Source of the DNA: Pseudomonas sp. MF4836
Lineage (GTDB): Bacteria; Pseudomonadota; Gammaproteobacteria; Pseudomonadales; Pseudomonadaceae
Reading direction: 5' to 3'
Assembly (NCBI RefSeq): GCF_002018875.1
Contig: NZ_MVOL01000014.1
Span: 62,001 to 126,000 of the forward strand
Length of the DNA stretch: 64,000 nucleotides
The notes under the pieces are model-generated. The model had not been told where the DNA came from. It saw only the letters and a program-made list of their open reading frames with translations, and searched no databases. The position numbers were made by a program, and so were the translations under genes. How positions within the stretch are numbered: the stretch's first letter is position 1; the number at the start of each line of letters is the position of its first letter. Below are positions 1 to 9,460 of the stretch, in pieces.

Positions 1-2043
1 AACGTGCCGGCGGAATTCGGCGGCTTCAACGGCGGTGTGGTCGATGCCATCACCCGCAAACCCACCGAAGAACTGCACGGCAAAATCTCGACCTCCATGA
101 CCCGTTCGCAATGGACCCGCTATCACCTCAGCGAAAGCGACGAGAGCGCCTTCGACACCGCGTCCGACGAGCAGCACCAGCCCAAGTTCGAGAAGACCAC
201 GGTACGCGGCACCCTCGAAGGCCACGTGACCGAGAACTTCGGCGCCATGCTCAACTTCTCGCAAAAGCGCGCGACCATTCCGCTCAACGCGTATGACGGT
301 GGCTACAACAGTTCGACCCAGGACAACACCAGGGACCAGACCCGGCGCATCGACAACTACCTGGTCAAGACCTACTGGAACGTGAACGATCAGTTGAGCC
401 TCGACGGCTCGCTGACCTATGCGCCGCAGGAAAACTACTACTTCGTGGCCAACCGCCAGGACGCCGGATTCCTCAACAAGAGCGGTGGCTACCAGGGCGC
501 ATTCAAGGCGACCTGGCAAGCCGACGACGCCACCTGGACCCACAAGCTGGCGCTGACCAACCTCAACAGCTCTCGGGACGCGGAATCCAACGACTACATC
601 AACTGGTACTACTCCCAGGACAAGAACTGGGGCAACCCCACCGGCAGCAACCCGCGCAGCGCCGAAGGGACCTACGGCTCGATCAACCAGAGCCAGCGCG
701 GCCTCGACTACGCGGTGAAGGTCGACTGGTTCCCCATGCAACTCGGGGAAATGGAGCACAACCTGAGCGCCGGTATCGACCTGAGCCATGAGGTCGCAAC
801 CTGGGAGCGTCCGGATGACGCCACCGCGGCCACGGCTTTTCGCCGCGACGCCGGCACCAGCTGTGCCAGCAGCGACCCGCTGTGCTCGGTGAGCCCGATG
901 CCAGGTGGTTTTACCCGCCAATATGCGATCACGCGCCTGACCTATGCCGCGGGCAAGATCGAGCTGACGGAAAACAAGTACGCCCTGTTCCTCCAGGACA
1001 AGGCCACCTGGGGCAAGCTGACCCTGCGTCCGGGCCTGCGCTTTGAAGGCGACGACTACATGGAGAAAAAGAGCATCGCTCCGCGCTTCTCCGGTGATTA
1101 CGACTTCTTCGGCGACCGCAGCACGGTGCTGATCTTCGGTGCCAACCGCTACTACGGGCGCAACATCTACAAATATCGCCTGGCCGATGGTCGGGGTGCG
1201 CTCAACACCACCTACACCCGCAACTCGCAGACTGCCAACTGGGTTGCGCGCCCGCAGCGCAGCACCAGCAAATTCAGCAGCCTGGACATCCCCTACGACG
1301 ATGAACTGACCTTGGGCCTCGACCAACGCTGGTTGGACACCGATTTTCGCCTGAAGTACGTGCGGCGCATGGGCAAGGACAAGATCGCCCGTGCCACCGC
1401 GCGGGCCCAGGGCCTGGATGCGGATGCCAACTACGCCAACGAGTACTTCACCTATGTCAACGCCGGGTCCAGCGTCAGCGACAACATCACCCTGAGCATC
1501 ACCCCCCTGCGCGAGCTGAAGCTGCTCGGCAGCAGCACCAGCCTGCAACTGGCCTTCGACTGGTCCCGTACCCAGGATTCCTACAGCATCTACGAGGAAG
1601 GCTTCAACGCCAGTGAACTGGCCGATGACGACGTGATGTTCGATGGCAACCTGATCAAGTACAGCGACTTGCCGGCCGCCGACTTCAACCGTCCTTGGAC
1701 CGGACGCATGACCACCATCACCGAGATCCCGCAGTTGCACCTGACCTGGAGCAACTTCCTGCGCTACCGCGGCGCCTACAACCAGATCATCACCACCGGC
1801 CGGGAAGTGACCGTCAACAATCAGCCGGTGCCGGTCTACGAGACCGCTCGGGTCGATGCCGCCCCGACCTGGGACATGCGCCTGGACTGGGAACTGCCCA
1901 CCGCCAAGGACCAGGCACTGTTCGTCGCGGTGGACGTGACCAACGTCGCCGACCAGGTGAACTCGATTGTCAGCTCCTCCCGGGGCCGCACCACCTACGA
2001 GACCGGCCGCCAGTACTGGCTTGAGGTCGGCTACCGCTTCTGA
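1..2043 (+). CDS. TonB-dependent outer membrane receptor, 3' part
   Basis: The reading frame is open from the first base, so the N-terminal signal peptide, TonB box and most of the plug lie outside the window; 680 residues remain. It begins in the end of a plug domain (NVPAEFGGFNGGVVDAITRKP), followed by a long beta-barrel with alternating aromatic strands, and ends QYWLEVGYRF with the terminal aromatic residue typical of outer membrane barrels. It would import a large substrate across the outer membrane using TonB energy. An M16 protease starts 34 bases downstream and an ABC protein follows, so it is probably the FusA/YddB-like receptor of a protease-associated import operon. The substrate cannot be read from the sequence. 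Confidence 0.9.
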   Translation, partial: NVPAEFGGFNGGVVDAITRKPTEELHGKISTSMTRSQWTRYHLSESDESAFDTASDEQHQPKFEKTTVRGTLEGHVTENFGAMLNFSQKRATIPLNAYDGGYNSSTQDNTRDQTRRIDNYLVKTYWNVNDQLSLDGSLTYAPQENYYFVANRQDAGFLNKSGGYQGAFKATWQADDATWTHKLALTNLNSSRDAESNDYINWYYSQDKNWGNPTGSNPRSAEGTYGSINQSQRGLDYAVKVDWFPMQLGEMEHNLSAGIDLSHEVATWERPDDATAATAFRRDAGTSCASSDPLCSVSPMPGGFTRQYAITRLTYAAGKIELTENKYALFLQDKATWGKLTLRPGLRFEGDDYMEKKSIAPRFSGDYDFFGDRSTVLIFGANRYYGRNIYKYRLADGRGALNTTYTRNSQTANWVARPQRSTSKFSSLDIPYDDELTLGLDQRWLDTDFRLKYVRRMGKDKIARATARAQGLDADANYANEYFTYVNAGSSVSDNITLSITPLRELKLLGSSTSLQLAFDWSRTQDSYSIYEEGFNASELADDDVMFDGNLIKYSDLPAADFNRPWTGRMTTITEIPQLHLTWSNFLRYRGAYNQIITTGREVTVNNQPVPVYETARVDAAPTWDMRLDWELPTAKDQALFVAVDVTNVADQVNSIVSSSRGRTTYETGRQYWLEVGYRF

Positions 2044-2077
2044 TTCGCCCACGCCAAAGCCTTTTTGAGAAAACCTG

Positions 2078-4897
2078 ATGAGAAAAATAATTGCGAGCCT
2101 GCTGGGCCCGTTGCTGTTGAGTGCCTGTGCCAGCCTGTCCGGCTCAAGCCCTGCCCTGCCCTGGGACGCCCAGGTGGTGCGCGGCCAACTGGCCAATGGC
2201 CTGGAATACCGGTTGCTGCGGGAGGCAAGCCAGGTCGGCCGCATCGATGTGCGGTTAACGGTCAAGGCCGGTTCAGTGGATGAAACCGACGACCAGGTGG
2301 GCGTGGCGCACCTGGTGGAACACTTGAATTTCTACAGCCAGGGGCCTGAGTCTCGCACCGTGCGCCAGCAGATGGAGCAATGGGGCTGGGTCCAGGGCCT
2401 CCATTACAACGCAGTGACCAATTACGACCGCACCCAATACCTGCTGAGCCCGGCGGCCGGCGCGAAACAGACCGAACAGGCCCTGCAGGCGCTGGCGATC
2501 CTGATGTTCGCCGCCAACTACAGTGCTGCCGACCTGGAGCGCGAGCGGCCGATCGTGGTCGAAGAGTGGCGCGGTGGCCTCGGCGTGGCCCAGCGCATGA
2601 ACCAGCAGCGCACCGCTTCGCAGCGGATCGGTTCGCGTTACCCGGCCCATCGCACCATTGGCAATGAAGCAGCGATTCGTGCGGCCACCGTCGAGCAGCT
2701 CAAGGCTTATCAACAACGCTGGTACGTGCCGGGCAACATGGTGCTGTCGATTGTCGGCGATATCGACCCGCAGGCTCTGCCCGGGCTTATCCAGCAATGG
2801 CTGGGACAGGCCCCGAGCCAGGCCCTGGCCACTCGCGATCAACGCGAATTGCCACTCGACCCGCGGTTGAAAATCGTCCAGTTGCAAGACAGCCAGAGCG
2901 GCGGCAATCAGGTGGCGCTGTTGTTTCGCCTGCACGAAGCCACCAGCCGCGCCAACACCCAGGCCGGCCTGCGTGAACGCCTGATCGACCGCCTGACCTT
3001 GTCCGCGCTGCTCACCCAGTTGCGCCAGCAACCCCGGGTGCCCGGCGTGCGCAGCCTGACCGTGCAGAAAAGCCAGATCGGCGAATACTCGAGCGTTCTG
3101 GGGCTGGCCGCCGGCGTTGAAGGGGATGCCCATCCCCAGGCACTGCGCCAGTTGCTCACCGAGATCGAACGCTTGCGCCGCCATGGCTTTCAGCCGTCGG
3201 ACCTGAGCCGTGAACAGCAGGCCATTCGTGGCATCGCCCGGCGCATGCTCGACCAACCCAGCCCCCGGACCTTCGAGCAGTGGGTCAACGACTTGAATGA
3301 TGCGACCCTGCAAAACCGTCCGTTGCTGCCCAAGGCCGAAATCGCCCGCCTGCACCTGGCCGAGCTCGACGGCATCACCCTGGCCGAGTTCAACCAGCGT
3401 TTCAAACGTTGGTCCGACAGCCCGGACCAGGTGCTGCAACTCAGCGCGCCGGGGCTCACGCCGCTGACCCTGCCAACGGTGGATCAGGTGCAGGCGTTGC
3501 GCCTGGAAATCGCCAACAGCAGCCTGGACGCACCGGCCACCGCCAGCGCCGCGCCCCTGGTCGACACCACGCCTCCACCGCTGCCCGTCGCCCTGGCGCC
3601 CGGCCGGGTGCTCGAACGCCAAGGGTTCGCCGCGCAACAGGTCGAGCACTGGCAGTTGAGCAATGGCGATCGGCTGGTATGGCTCAAACGCAACGGCAAG
3701 CAGGAGCAACAGGTACTGCTGGCAGAATCCAGCGCCGGGTTCATGGCCCTCGGCAGCCTCGGCTGGCGCAACCAGATGGCCGCGCAACTGGCGAGCCAGA
3801 GCGCGCCCCCGGGCTGGAGCGAGCCGCAGTTGCAGCGCTGGCGCAAGGAGCAACGGGTAAGCCTATCCCTTGACCAGCAAGCGCAGCGCCTGCAACTCAA
3901 GCTCAGCACCCTGCCCTCGGCCACGCCTGCCGAGCCGGCGCCCAACCTCGAAGGCTTATTGCAGGCTTATCGCCTGAGCCAGGGCCCGTTGCAGATCGAC
4001 CGCCAGGACTTCGACAAGACCCGGGCCGACATGCTCGGCCGCCTGGCCCGCGCCCGAGACAATGTGCGAGAGCAGCAGGACCAGACCCTGCGCCAACTGC
4101 AATACCGCGAGGATCACTGGCAAACACCCACCCCGGAGCAACTCCATACATTGCAGACGACCCAGCTGGAGGCCGATTGGCAGCGCCTGCGCCGGGCGCC
4201 GGTGACCTATTACCTGATGGCAGATGTCGACGCACAACGGCTGCAACCCCTGGTGGAAAACCAGTTGGCGAGTATTCCCCGGGGCCCGGCGTTGTCCACG
4301 CAGCGGGTCCGGCAGGCTCCCGGGCAACGCCAGCGCGAACTCCATATCGGCCTTGAACCGCGAGCGCTGTTGCAGGCTGCCAGCTACAGCGAACAAACCT
4401 GGACCCCCGAGGACGCCGCACGGGTCGCGGTGCTCAGGGAACTGGCGCGCAGTGCCTTGAAACAGCAACTGCGCGGCGAGGCGTCCGGGGTCTATCGGCT
4501 GAACTTCGACAGTGAACTCAACCCGCAGAACCAGCGGATCGAGAGCCAACTGAGTTTCAGCAGTGACCCGGCCCGAGTAGAAGAACTCTGGGGCCTGGCC
4601 CGACGCACCCTGGCCAACCTGCCCGACAGCATCGACGTCGCCAGCGTGGCCAAGGCGCGCAAGCAGTTGCAGACCCAGGAAGCGCTACGCCGCACCGACC
4701 CTGAGACCCAACTGCATCGGCTGGTGCTCAGCGAACGTCAATGGGGCGACCCGCGCTACCTGAGTCAGCAACACGACTTGCCCCAGGCCATCCACAGCGC
4801 CGCGCTCAAGCCCCTGGCAAAACGCCTGTTCAACCCGCAGAACCTGGTGCAACTGCGGTTGCTGCCAGCCCCGGCGATCGAGGACGGCGCACGATGA
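2078..4897 (+). CDS. M16 family zinc protease, predicted lipoprotein (PqqL/FusC-like)
   Basis: Insulinase-type protease of 939 residues. The inverted zinc motif HLVEH is at residues 78-82, with the further acidic ligand candidates Glu162/Glu163 in RPIVVEEW. The length suits a full M16 enzyme with active and inactive halves. The N-terminus MRKIIASLLGPLLLSAC has a lipobox (LSAC, Cys17), so it should be a periplasm-facing lipoprotein. Family knowledge: FusC and PqqL degrade peptides or proteins brought in by a partner TonB receptor. The gene sits 34 bases after the receptor and overlaps the ABC gene by ATGA, indicating one operon. ATG 2078 is chosen because the lipoprotein signal begins there. 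Confidence 0.9.
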   Translation: MRKIIASLLGPLLLSACASLSGSSPALPWDAQVVRGQLANGLEYRLLREASQVGRIDVRLTVKAGSVDETDDQVGVAHLVEHLNFYSQGPESRTVRQQMEQWGWVQGLHYNAVTNYDRTQYLLSPAAGAKQTEQALQALAILMFAANYSAADLERERPIVVEEWRGGLGVAQRMNQQRTASQRIGSRYPAHRTIGNEAAIRAATVEQLKAYQQRWYVPGNMVLSIVGDIDPQALPGLIQQWLGQAPSQALATRDQRELPLDPRLKIVQLQDSQSGGNQVALLFRLHEATSRANTQAGLRERLIDRLTLSALLTQLRQQPRVPGVRSLTVQKSQIGEYSSVLGLAAGVEGDAHPQALRQLLTEIERLRRHGFQPSDLSREQQAIRGIARRMLDQPSPRTFEQWVNDLNDATLQNRPLLPKAEIARLHLAELDGITLAEFNQRFKRWSDSPDQVLQLSAPGLTPLTLPTVDQVQALRLEIANSSLDAPATASAAPLVDTTPPPLPVALAPGRVLERQGFAAQQVEHWQLSNGDRLVWLKRNGKQEQQVLLAESSAGFMALGSLGWRNQMAAQLASQSAPPGWSEPQLQRWRKEQRVSLSLDQQAQRLQLKLSTLPSATPAEPAPNLEGLLQAYRLSQGPLQIDRQDFDKTRADMLGRLARARDNVREQQDQTLRQLQYREDHWQTPTPEQLHTLQTTQLEADWQRLRRAPVTYYLMADVDAQRLQPLVENQLASIPRGPALSTQRVRQAPGQRQRELHIGLEPRALLQAASYSEQTWTPEDAARVAVLRELARSALKQQLRGEASGVYRLNFDSELNPQNQRIESQLSFSSDPARVEELWGLARRTLANLPDSIDVASVAKARKQLQTQEALRRTDPETQLHRLVLSERQWGDPRYLSQQHDLPQAIHSAALKPLAKRLFNPQNLVQLRLLPAPAIEDGAR

Positions 4898-6588
4898 AAA
4901 CCCTCAGAACCTTCTACGCCCTGGCCAGTCCCTACTGGCGCGACCGCCGGCAATGGCAGTCATGGCTGCTGCTGGCCAGCGTGATTGGCATGGGCCTGCT
5001 GATCGTCAAGATCAACGTTTTGATCAACGCCTGGAGCAAGACCTTCTACGACACCCTCGGCGAGTTCAAGACCGAGGCGCTGTATGCCTTGATGGGGCAG
5101 TACGCGATGTATATCGCGGCCTATGTGCTGATCGTGGTGTACATGGACTGGCTGCGCAAAGCCCTGGTGCTGCGCTGGCGCCGGGCCATGACCCAGAGCA
5201 CCATCAGCGCCTGGTTCGAAGGCCAGGCCTACTACCGCCTGGGGTTCAACGGCGAGCCGGACAACCCCGACCAGCGCATCGCCGAAGACGTGGAAATGCT
5301 GGTGGAGCGCAGTGTCGAGCTGCTGGTGTCGTTCATCATCAACCTGGCCCAGGTCGCGGCGTTCGCCACCATCCTCTGGAACCTTTCCGGTGTGCTGAAT
5401 GTCGAGATCCTCGGCTGCCCGGTGACCGTGCACGGCTACCTGCTATGGATTGCCGTGATCTACACCCTGCTCGGGACAGCTCTGACCCACCTGATCGGCC
5501 GACCGCTGCAACCGTTGAACTACGAACGCCAGCGGCGCGAAGCGGATTTTCGCGCCAGCCTGCTGCGCAAGCGCGACCATGCCGAACAGATCGCCCTGTA
5601 TCACGGCGAAGCGGCCGAGCAGCGGCAATTGGCCGAGCGCTTCGAAGGCATTGCACAGAACTGGTGGAAGCTGATGGATCGCGGGCGCAAGCTGGGTTTC
5701 TTCACCGTCAGCTACAACCGCGTCAGCCTGATCATTCCTGTGTTCGCCGCCTTGCCGGCGTTCCTGGCCAAGACCATCACCCTGGGCGGGCTGATGCAGA
5801 TCCGCAGTGCCTTCAGTGCAGTGCAGGGGTCCCTCAGCTGGTTTATCGACGCCTATGTGCGGTTGGCCATCTGGAGTGCCACGGTGGAGCGCCTCGGGCA
5901 GTTCCAGCAGGCCATCGACGCCACTCGGCGCCAGGTGCCGCAGATCGAACGCGCCGCGACACTGCAACTGCAACAACTGCGAGTGCGCCGCGCCGATGGC
6001 CAGCCCTTGCTCGAGCTGCTCAATGTCAGTGCCGGGCCGGGCGAGTGGTTACGCATCGACGGTCGCAGCGGCCTGGGCAAGTCCACCCTGCTGCGTACCT
6101 TGCAAGGGCTGTGGCCCTACTACACCGGTGCCTGGCAATTACCCGAGGGCAGCAGCCTGCTGCTGCCGCAACAGCCGTACCTGCCGACCCTGCCCCTGCG
6201 TCAGTTGCTGGCTTACCCGGCGACCCATTGGCCTGAGGACCAGCGTCTGGTCGAGGTGCTGCGTCAGGTTGGGCTGGCACAACTGGAGTCGCGCCTGGGC
6301 GAGGAAGCCGAGTGGAGTCGTGAGCTGTCCGGGGGTGAACAACAGCGCCTGGGTCTGGCTCGGGCGTTGTTGAACGCACCGGACACGCTGTACCTGGATG
6401 AGGCCACCAATCAATTGGACGACGCCAGCGCCTGTCAGTTGCTGCAACTGCTGCGCCGAGCGTTGCCCCAGACCCTGGTCATCGCCATCAGCCACCAGGC
6501 CAGCGTAGCCGGCCTGTTCCAGCGCACCCTGGAGTTGCACGAGGCACCCCAGGAAAGCCCAAGCCGGGCTCCATTGCTTCAGGCGTAG
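4894..6588 (+). CDS. ABC transporter, fused permease and ATPase (SbmA/BacA-like, YddA type)
   Basis: Protein of 564 residues. The N-terminal half is a membrane domain of the ABC_membrane_2 (SbmA/BacA-like) type. The C-terminal ATPase has Walker A GRSGLGKST at 390-398, signature LSGGEQQRLGLA from 478 and Walker B TLYLDEA with Asp502-Glu503. The start ATG 4894 overlaps the protease stop (ATGA), which argues for translational coupling; an in-frame upstream extension from 4741 would lie inside the protease gene. In E. coli, yddA accompanies yddB (receptor) and pqqL (protease), the same trio as here. A role moving peptide products across the inner membrane is inferred. The 3' end overlaps the convergent hydrolase by 10 bases. 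Confidence 0.9.
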   Translation: MKTLRTFYALASPYWRDRRQWQSWLLLASVIGMGLLIVKINVLINAWSKTFYDTLGEFKTEALYALMGQYAMYIAAYVLIVVYMDWLRKALVLRWRRAMTQSTISAWFEGQAYYRLGFNGEPDNPDQRIAEDVEMLVERSVELLVSFIINLAQVAAFATILWNLSGVLNVEILGCPVTVHGYLLWIAVIYTLLGTALTHLIGRPLQPLNYERQRREADFRASLLRKRDHAEQIALYHGEAAEQRQLAERFEGIAQNWWKLMDRGRKLGFFTVSYNRVSLIIPVFAALPAFLAKTITLGGLMQIRSAFSAVQGSLSWFIDAYVRLAIWSATVERLGQFQQAIDATRRQVPQIERAATLQLQQLRVRRADGQPLLELLNVSAGPGEWLRIDGRSGLGKSTLLRTLQGLWPYYTGAWQLPEGSSLLLPQQPYLPTLPLRQLLAYPATHWPEDQRLVEVLRQVGLAQLESRLGEEAEWSRELSGGEQQRLGLARALLNAPDTLYLDEATNQLDDASACQLLQLLRRALPQTLVIAISHQASVAGLFQRTLELHEAPQESPSRAPLLQA

Positions 6589-7526
6589 GCGCGCTGCAAA
6601 AAGTCCAGGAGCAGGCGATTCACCTCGGGCGCCTGCTCGCTCTGGATCCAGTGCCCGCAATCAGCCAGCAGGTGCTGCTCCAGGTGCGGCACGCTGTCAG
6701 GCATGCGCTTGAGGGTGTGCGCTTCCAGGACCCCGACCGGGTCGCGGTCGCCGATCAGAAACAGGGTCGGTTGCTGGACCTTGGCCCCACTGAGGAACTC
6801 GCTGCGCTGCCAGTTGCGCTCGAAATTGCGGTACCAGTTCAAGGCCCCGCGAAAACCGTGTTCGGCGAAGGTCTGGCGATAGACCTGGAAGTCCTGCTCC
6901 GAGCACCAGGGAGGCAATACCTCGGGAATCTGCACCCCATCGAACAGCCGCGCATCCGAGGGACGGGGCTGCAGCAAGGCCCCGGCATCGCCCATGAACA
7001 GGCGCAGGCTGGCGTCGATGTCGGCATCCAGTTCGGCCTCGGCGACGCCAGGCTCCTGGAAATACAGGATGTAATTGAAGCGATCGGCGAAAACTTCACG
7101 CATAACCTCGATCGCCGGGCGCTTGGCCCGACCGGCGAAGGGCACCGAGAGGGTCACCAGCGCCTGTATCCGCTGCGGTTCGAGCAGCGCCAGGTACCAG
7201 GCCACCACCGCGCCCCAATCGTGGCCGACCATGCACACCTGGCGATGGCCGAAGGCGTCCATGGCCGCCTGAATGTCGGCGCACAGGGTCAGCAGGTCAT
7301 AGGCCTCCACCGCCTGCGGTGCGCTGCTGGCACCATAGCCACGCATCTGCGGCACAAATACCCGGTAACCCGCCGCCACCAGCGGCCCCACCTGCTCGCG
7401 CCAGGAATACCAGCACTCGGGAAAGCCATGCAGCAGCCAGACCGGGCGCCCGTCCTGCGGGCCGGCGACCTGCACGCACAGGTCGATGCCGTTGACTGAG
7501 AGTCGATGCGCTTGGTAGGGAATCAT
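6579..7526 (-). CDS. Alpha/beta hydrolase, epoxide hydrolase-like
   Basis: Protein of 315 residues of the alpha/beta hydrolase fold. Visible motifs are the HGFP oxyanion-hole segment, the nucleophile elbow GHDWG with Asp as nucleophile (the epoxide-hydrolase/haloalkane-dehalogenase pattern), an acid in GDRDPVG and the catalytic His in CGHWIQSE near the C-terminus. The nucleophilic Asp favours epoxide hydrolase over esterase; the substrate is unknown. The start at 7526 (MIPYQAHRL) is preferred over a 16-residue N-terminal extension, which has no family resemblance. It lies downstream of a TetR gene on the same strand, with a perfect inverted repeat between them that may be the regulator's operator. 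Confidence 0.85.
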   Translation of the reverse strand: MIPYQAHRLSVNGIDLCVQVAGPQDGRPVWLLHGFPECWYSWREQVGPLVAAGYRVFVPQMRGYGASSAPQAVEAYDLLTLCADIQAAMDAFGHRQVCMVGHDWGAVVAWYLALLEPQRIQALVTLSVPFAGRAKRPAIEVMREVFADRFNYILYFQEPGVAEAELDADIDASLRLFMGDAGALLQPRPSDARLFDGVQIPEVLPPWCSEQDFQVYRQTFAEHGFRGALNWYRNFERNWQRSEFLSGAKVQQPTLFLIGDRDPVGVLEAHTLKRMPDSVPHLEQHLLADCGHWIQSEQAPEVNRLLLDFLQRAYA

Positions 7527-7589
7527 CGATGGGTGTCCATGGGCCGTAAGGTTTCTGCACGCTAGCAGAACCATCCTTGGCTCTGAATC

Positions 7590-7610
7590 ATCATTCGGCG
7601 ATCGAATGAT
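7590..7610. promoter_or_regulatory. Perfect inverted repeat, candidate TetR operator upstream of the hydrolase
   Basis: ATCATTCG - GCGAT - CGAATGAT is a perfect 8-base inverted repeat with a 5-base centre. It lies 64 bases before the hydrolase start and just after the stop of the TetR gene. No T-tract follows on the minus strand, so an operator is more likely than a terminator. Size and symmetry suit a TetR dimer; which regulator binds is inferred from adjacency. Confidence 0.5.
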
Positions 7611-7634
7611 GGGCCCCTGGCGTTAACGCACAGC

Positions 7635-8375
7635 TCAGCTGGCGCCGTGGCTGCCTTGCTGACGGATCAGCCGTTGAGTATTGAGGACTTTTTCCAAAGC
7701 CTGCTCGGACTCCGGGTCCTGCATCGGCGCGCGGATGGCGGCGGAAACCAGGCTGATCAGCTTGGCCATGACCTCGGCATCGGTGGCCGGACGCCCGAGA
7801 CTCATGGCCTGCATCAGCAGGCGCAGTTCGGTACCGGCCATGACCCCGGAAATCGCCTTGAGGGCGAACTGCAAGCGCACCCCCAGTTCATTGCGAGGCA
7901 AGTCGGGCAATGCCAGGGCGAACGCCTTGAAGAAGCGCTCGAATACCGGCTGGTAATGTTCCTTGAGGTATTCCTGGATAAAGGGCGATGTGTCGCTGTA
8001 GACCCGGCCGAGAAAACGAATGAACGAACGCCCTTCAATGCCGGATTCATCACTGCGCTCCAGGCCCATGGCCGGGGCGAACAGCACGCCGAGCAGGGTT
8101 TCGCAATCCAGCGGACCGTCGCTCTGTTCTTCGCACTTGGCGAGCAGTTCCAGGCGCTGGTCATTCAGCGGCCCCAGGCGCTGCATCAGCAGCGCGGTCA
8201 TCAGTGAGTCCTTGTCGCCGAAGTGGTAATTCACCGCCGCCAGGTTGACCTTGGCCCGCTCGGTGATCTGGCGCAGCAGCACGGCGTCATAGCCGAACTT
8301 GATAAACAATGCTTCCGTCGCTTCCAGCAGTCGGGTCTTGGTGACATTTGGAGCACTGAGTTTCTTTGCGACCAT
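7635..8375 (-). CDS. TetR/AcrR family transcriptional regulator
   Basis: Protein of 246 residues with an N-terminal TetR helix-turn-helix at about residues 12-60 (KTRLLEATEALFIKFGYDAVLLRQITERAKVNLAAVNYHFGDKDSL), the strongest signature here. The C-terminal part resembles the longer AcrR-type effector domains. It is transcribed toward the epoxide-hydrolase-like gene and divergently from the efflux operon starting at 8756, so it could repress either. The ligand is unknown. ATG 8375 gives the usual short basic leader before the HTH. Confidence 0.9.
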   Translation of the reverse strand: MVAKKLSAPNVTKTRLLEATEALFIKFGYDAVLLRQITERAKVNLAAVNYHFGDKDSLMTALLMQRLGPLNDQRLELLAKCEEQSDGPLDCETLLGVLFAPAMGLERSDESGIEGRSFIRFLGRVYSDTSPFIQEYLKEHYQPVFERFFKAFALALPDLPRNELGVRLQFALKAISGVMAGTELRLLMQAMSLGRPATDAEVMAKLISLVSAAIRAPMQDPESEQALEKVLNTQRLIRQQGSHGAS

Positions 8376-8755
8376 GGCGGAGACCTTTGCTGGGGTAAAA
8401 AACTGACCGTACGAACAGCGTTTTAAAAAAAAATTTGATTTTTTATACCCGTGCGGCCCTTTTAAAGCAAGCCTTTGACGGATGCCGCCGGTTAAACCGG
8501 GCTTTTTTCGACTCGCCAGTCTGGCACCGACCGGGGCGAAAAAAATGTTTCAAATTGTCACGCAAGCACGGGAGAAATTTGCCCCATTCCCCGAGCTTGA
8601 CGGCTAGCGTCGCCTTGGGATCACAGCTACTATTCAAACAAATTTTTAAAAATAATAAATAAAACCAGTGCTGATCCTGTGTGCAATGCCCTCTCTGCCC
8701 TTCTCGGCCCTGGGGAATTCGCCCAGCGACGCCCAGCCTGCCAGCGCGGTAAGCA
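8376..8755. promoter_or_regulatory. Divergent regulatory region between tetR and the efflux operon
   Basis: This 380-base gap has no convincing gene. It is more A+T rich than its surroundings, with A/T runs near 8425-8455 and 8636-8665 that could hold promoter elements. TGACCGTACGAACA at 8404-8417, an imperfect palindrome centred on CGTACG, lies 29 bases before the TetR start and is a candidate autoregulatory operator. No clear intrinsic terminator was found. Short open frames on both strands show no family features. Confidence 0.45.
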
Positions 8756-9460
8756 ATGACAGACACAATTGCTCACGAAGGCTTCATCTCCCTGCAAGGC
8801 ATCGGCAAGAGCTATCGGCTGGCAGACCAGCACCTGCAGATTCTCAAGGACGTCTCGCTGACCATCGAGGTCGGCGAAAGCTGCGCCATCCTCGGCGCCT
8901 CCGGTTCCGGCAAAAGCACCCTGCTCAATATCCTCGGCCTGCTCGATCTGCCGGACAGCGGCGAGTACCGCTTCGCCGGCCATGACATTTTCCGCGCCAG
9001 CCCCGACCAGTTGGCGGCCATTCGCAACCGAAAAATCGGTTTTGTGTTCCAGAGCTTCAACCTGCTGCCACGCCTGAGTGCCCTGGACAACGTTGCCCTA
9101 CCCTTGAGTTATCGCGGCGTGGCGCGCCGCGAGTCACTGCAACGGGCCATGCACATACTGGACCAGGTGGGCCTGGCAGAACGCGCCGAACACCGTCCCG
9201 CCGACCTCTCCGGCGGCCAGCGGCAACGGGTGGCGATTGCCCGGGCACTGGTCGGCCAGCCCTCGGTAATCCTCGCCGACGAACCCACCGGCAACCTCGA
9301 CAGCCACACCGCCCAGGACATCATGGAGTTGTTGTTGTCGCTCAACCGCGAGCGTCACGTGACGCTGATTATCGTCACCCACGACCCGCACATCGCCCGC
9401 CGCCTGCAACGGCAGATCCGCGTGCACAACGGTGTGGTGCAGGAGGCGTGCCCGGCATGA
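8756..9460 (+). CDS. ABC efflux ATPase (MacB/LolD-type)
   Basis: ATPase of 234 residues with Walker A GASGSGKST, the LSGGQRQRVAIARAL signature, Walker B VILADEPTGNLD and a switch His in VTHD. The DEPTGNLD form is typical of MacB/LolD/FtsE-like ATPases that pair with FtsX-type permeases. Its stop overlaps the permease start by ATGA. With the next three genes it forms a complete tripartite efflux system across the envelope; the substrate is not evident. Confidence 0.93.
   Translation: MTDTIAHEGFISLQGIGKSYRLADQHLQILKDVSLTIEVGESCAILGASGSGKSTLLNILGLLDLPDSGEYRFAGHDIFRASPDQLAAIRNRKIGFVFQSFNLLPRLSALDNVALPLSYRGVARRESLQRAMHILDQVGLAERAEHRPADLSGGQRQRVAIARALVGQPSVILADEPTGNLDSHTAQDIMELLLSLNRERHVTLIIVTHDPHIARRLQRQIRVHNGVVQEACPA

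Noticed and set aside
2273..3853. Long minus-strand open frame opposite the M16 protease gene
   Set aside because: It is a shadow of high-GC coding on the other strand; the plus strand has the HLVEH zinc motif and lipobox.
4741..4893. In-frame N-terminal extension of the ABC protein
   Set aside because: It lies inside the protease gene, and the ATGA overlap at 4894 gives a far better start followed by the family N-terminus.
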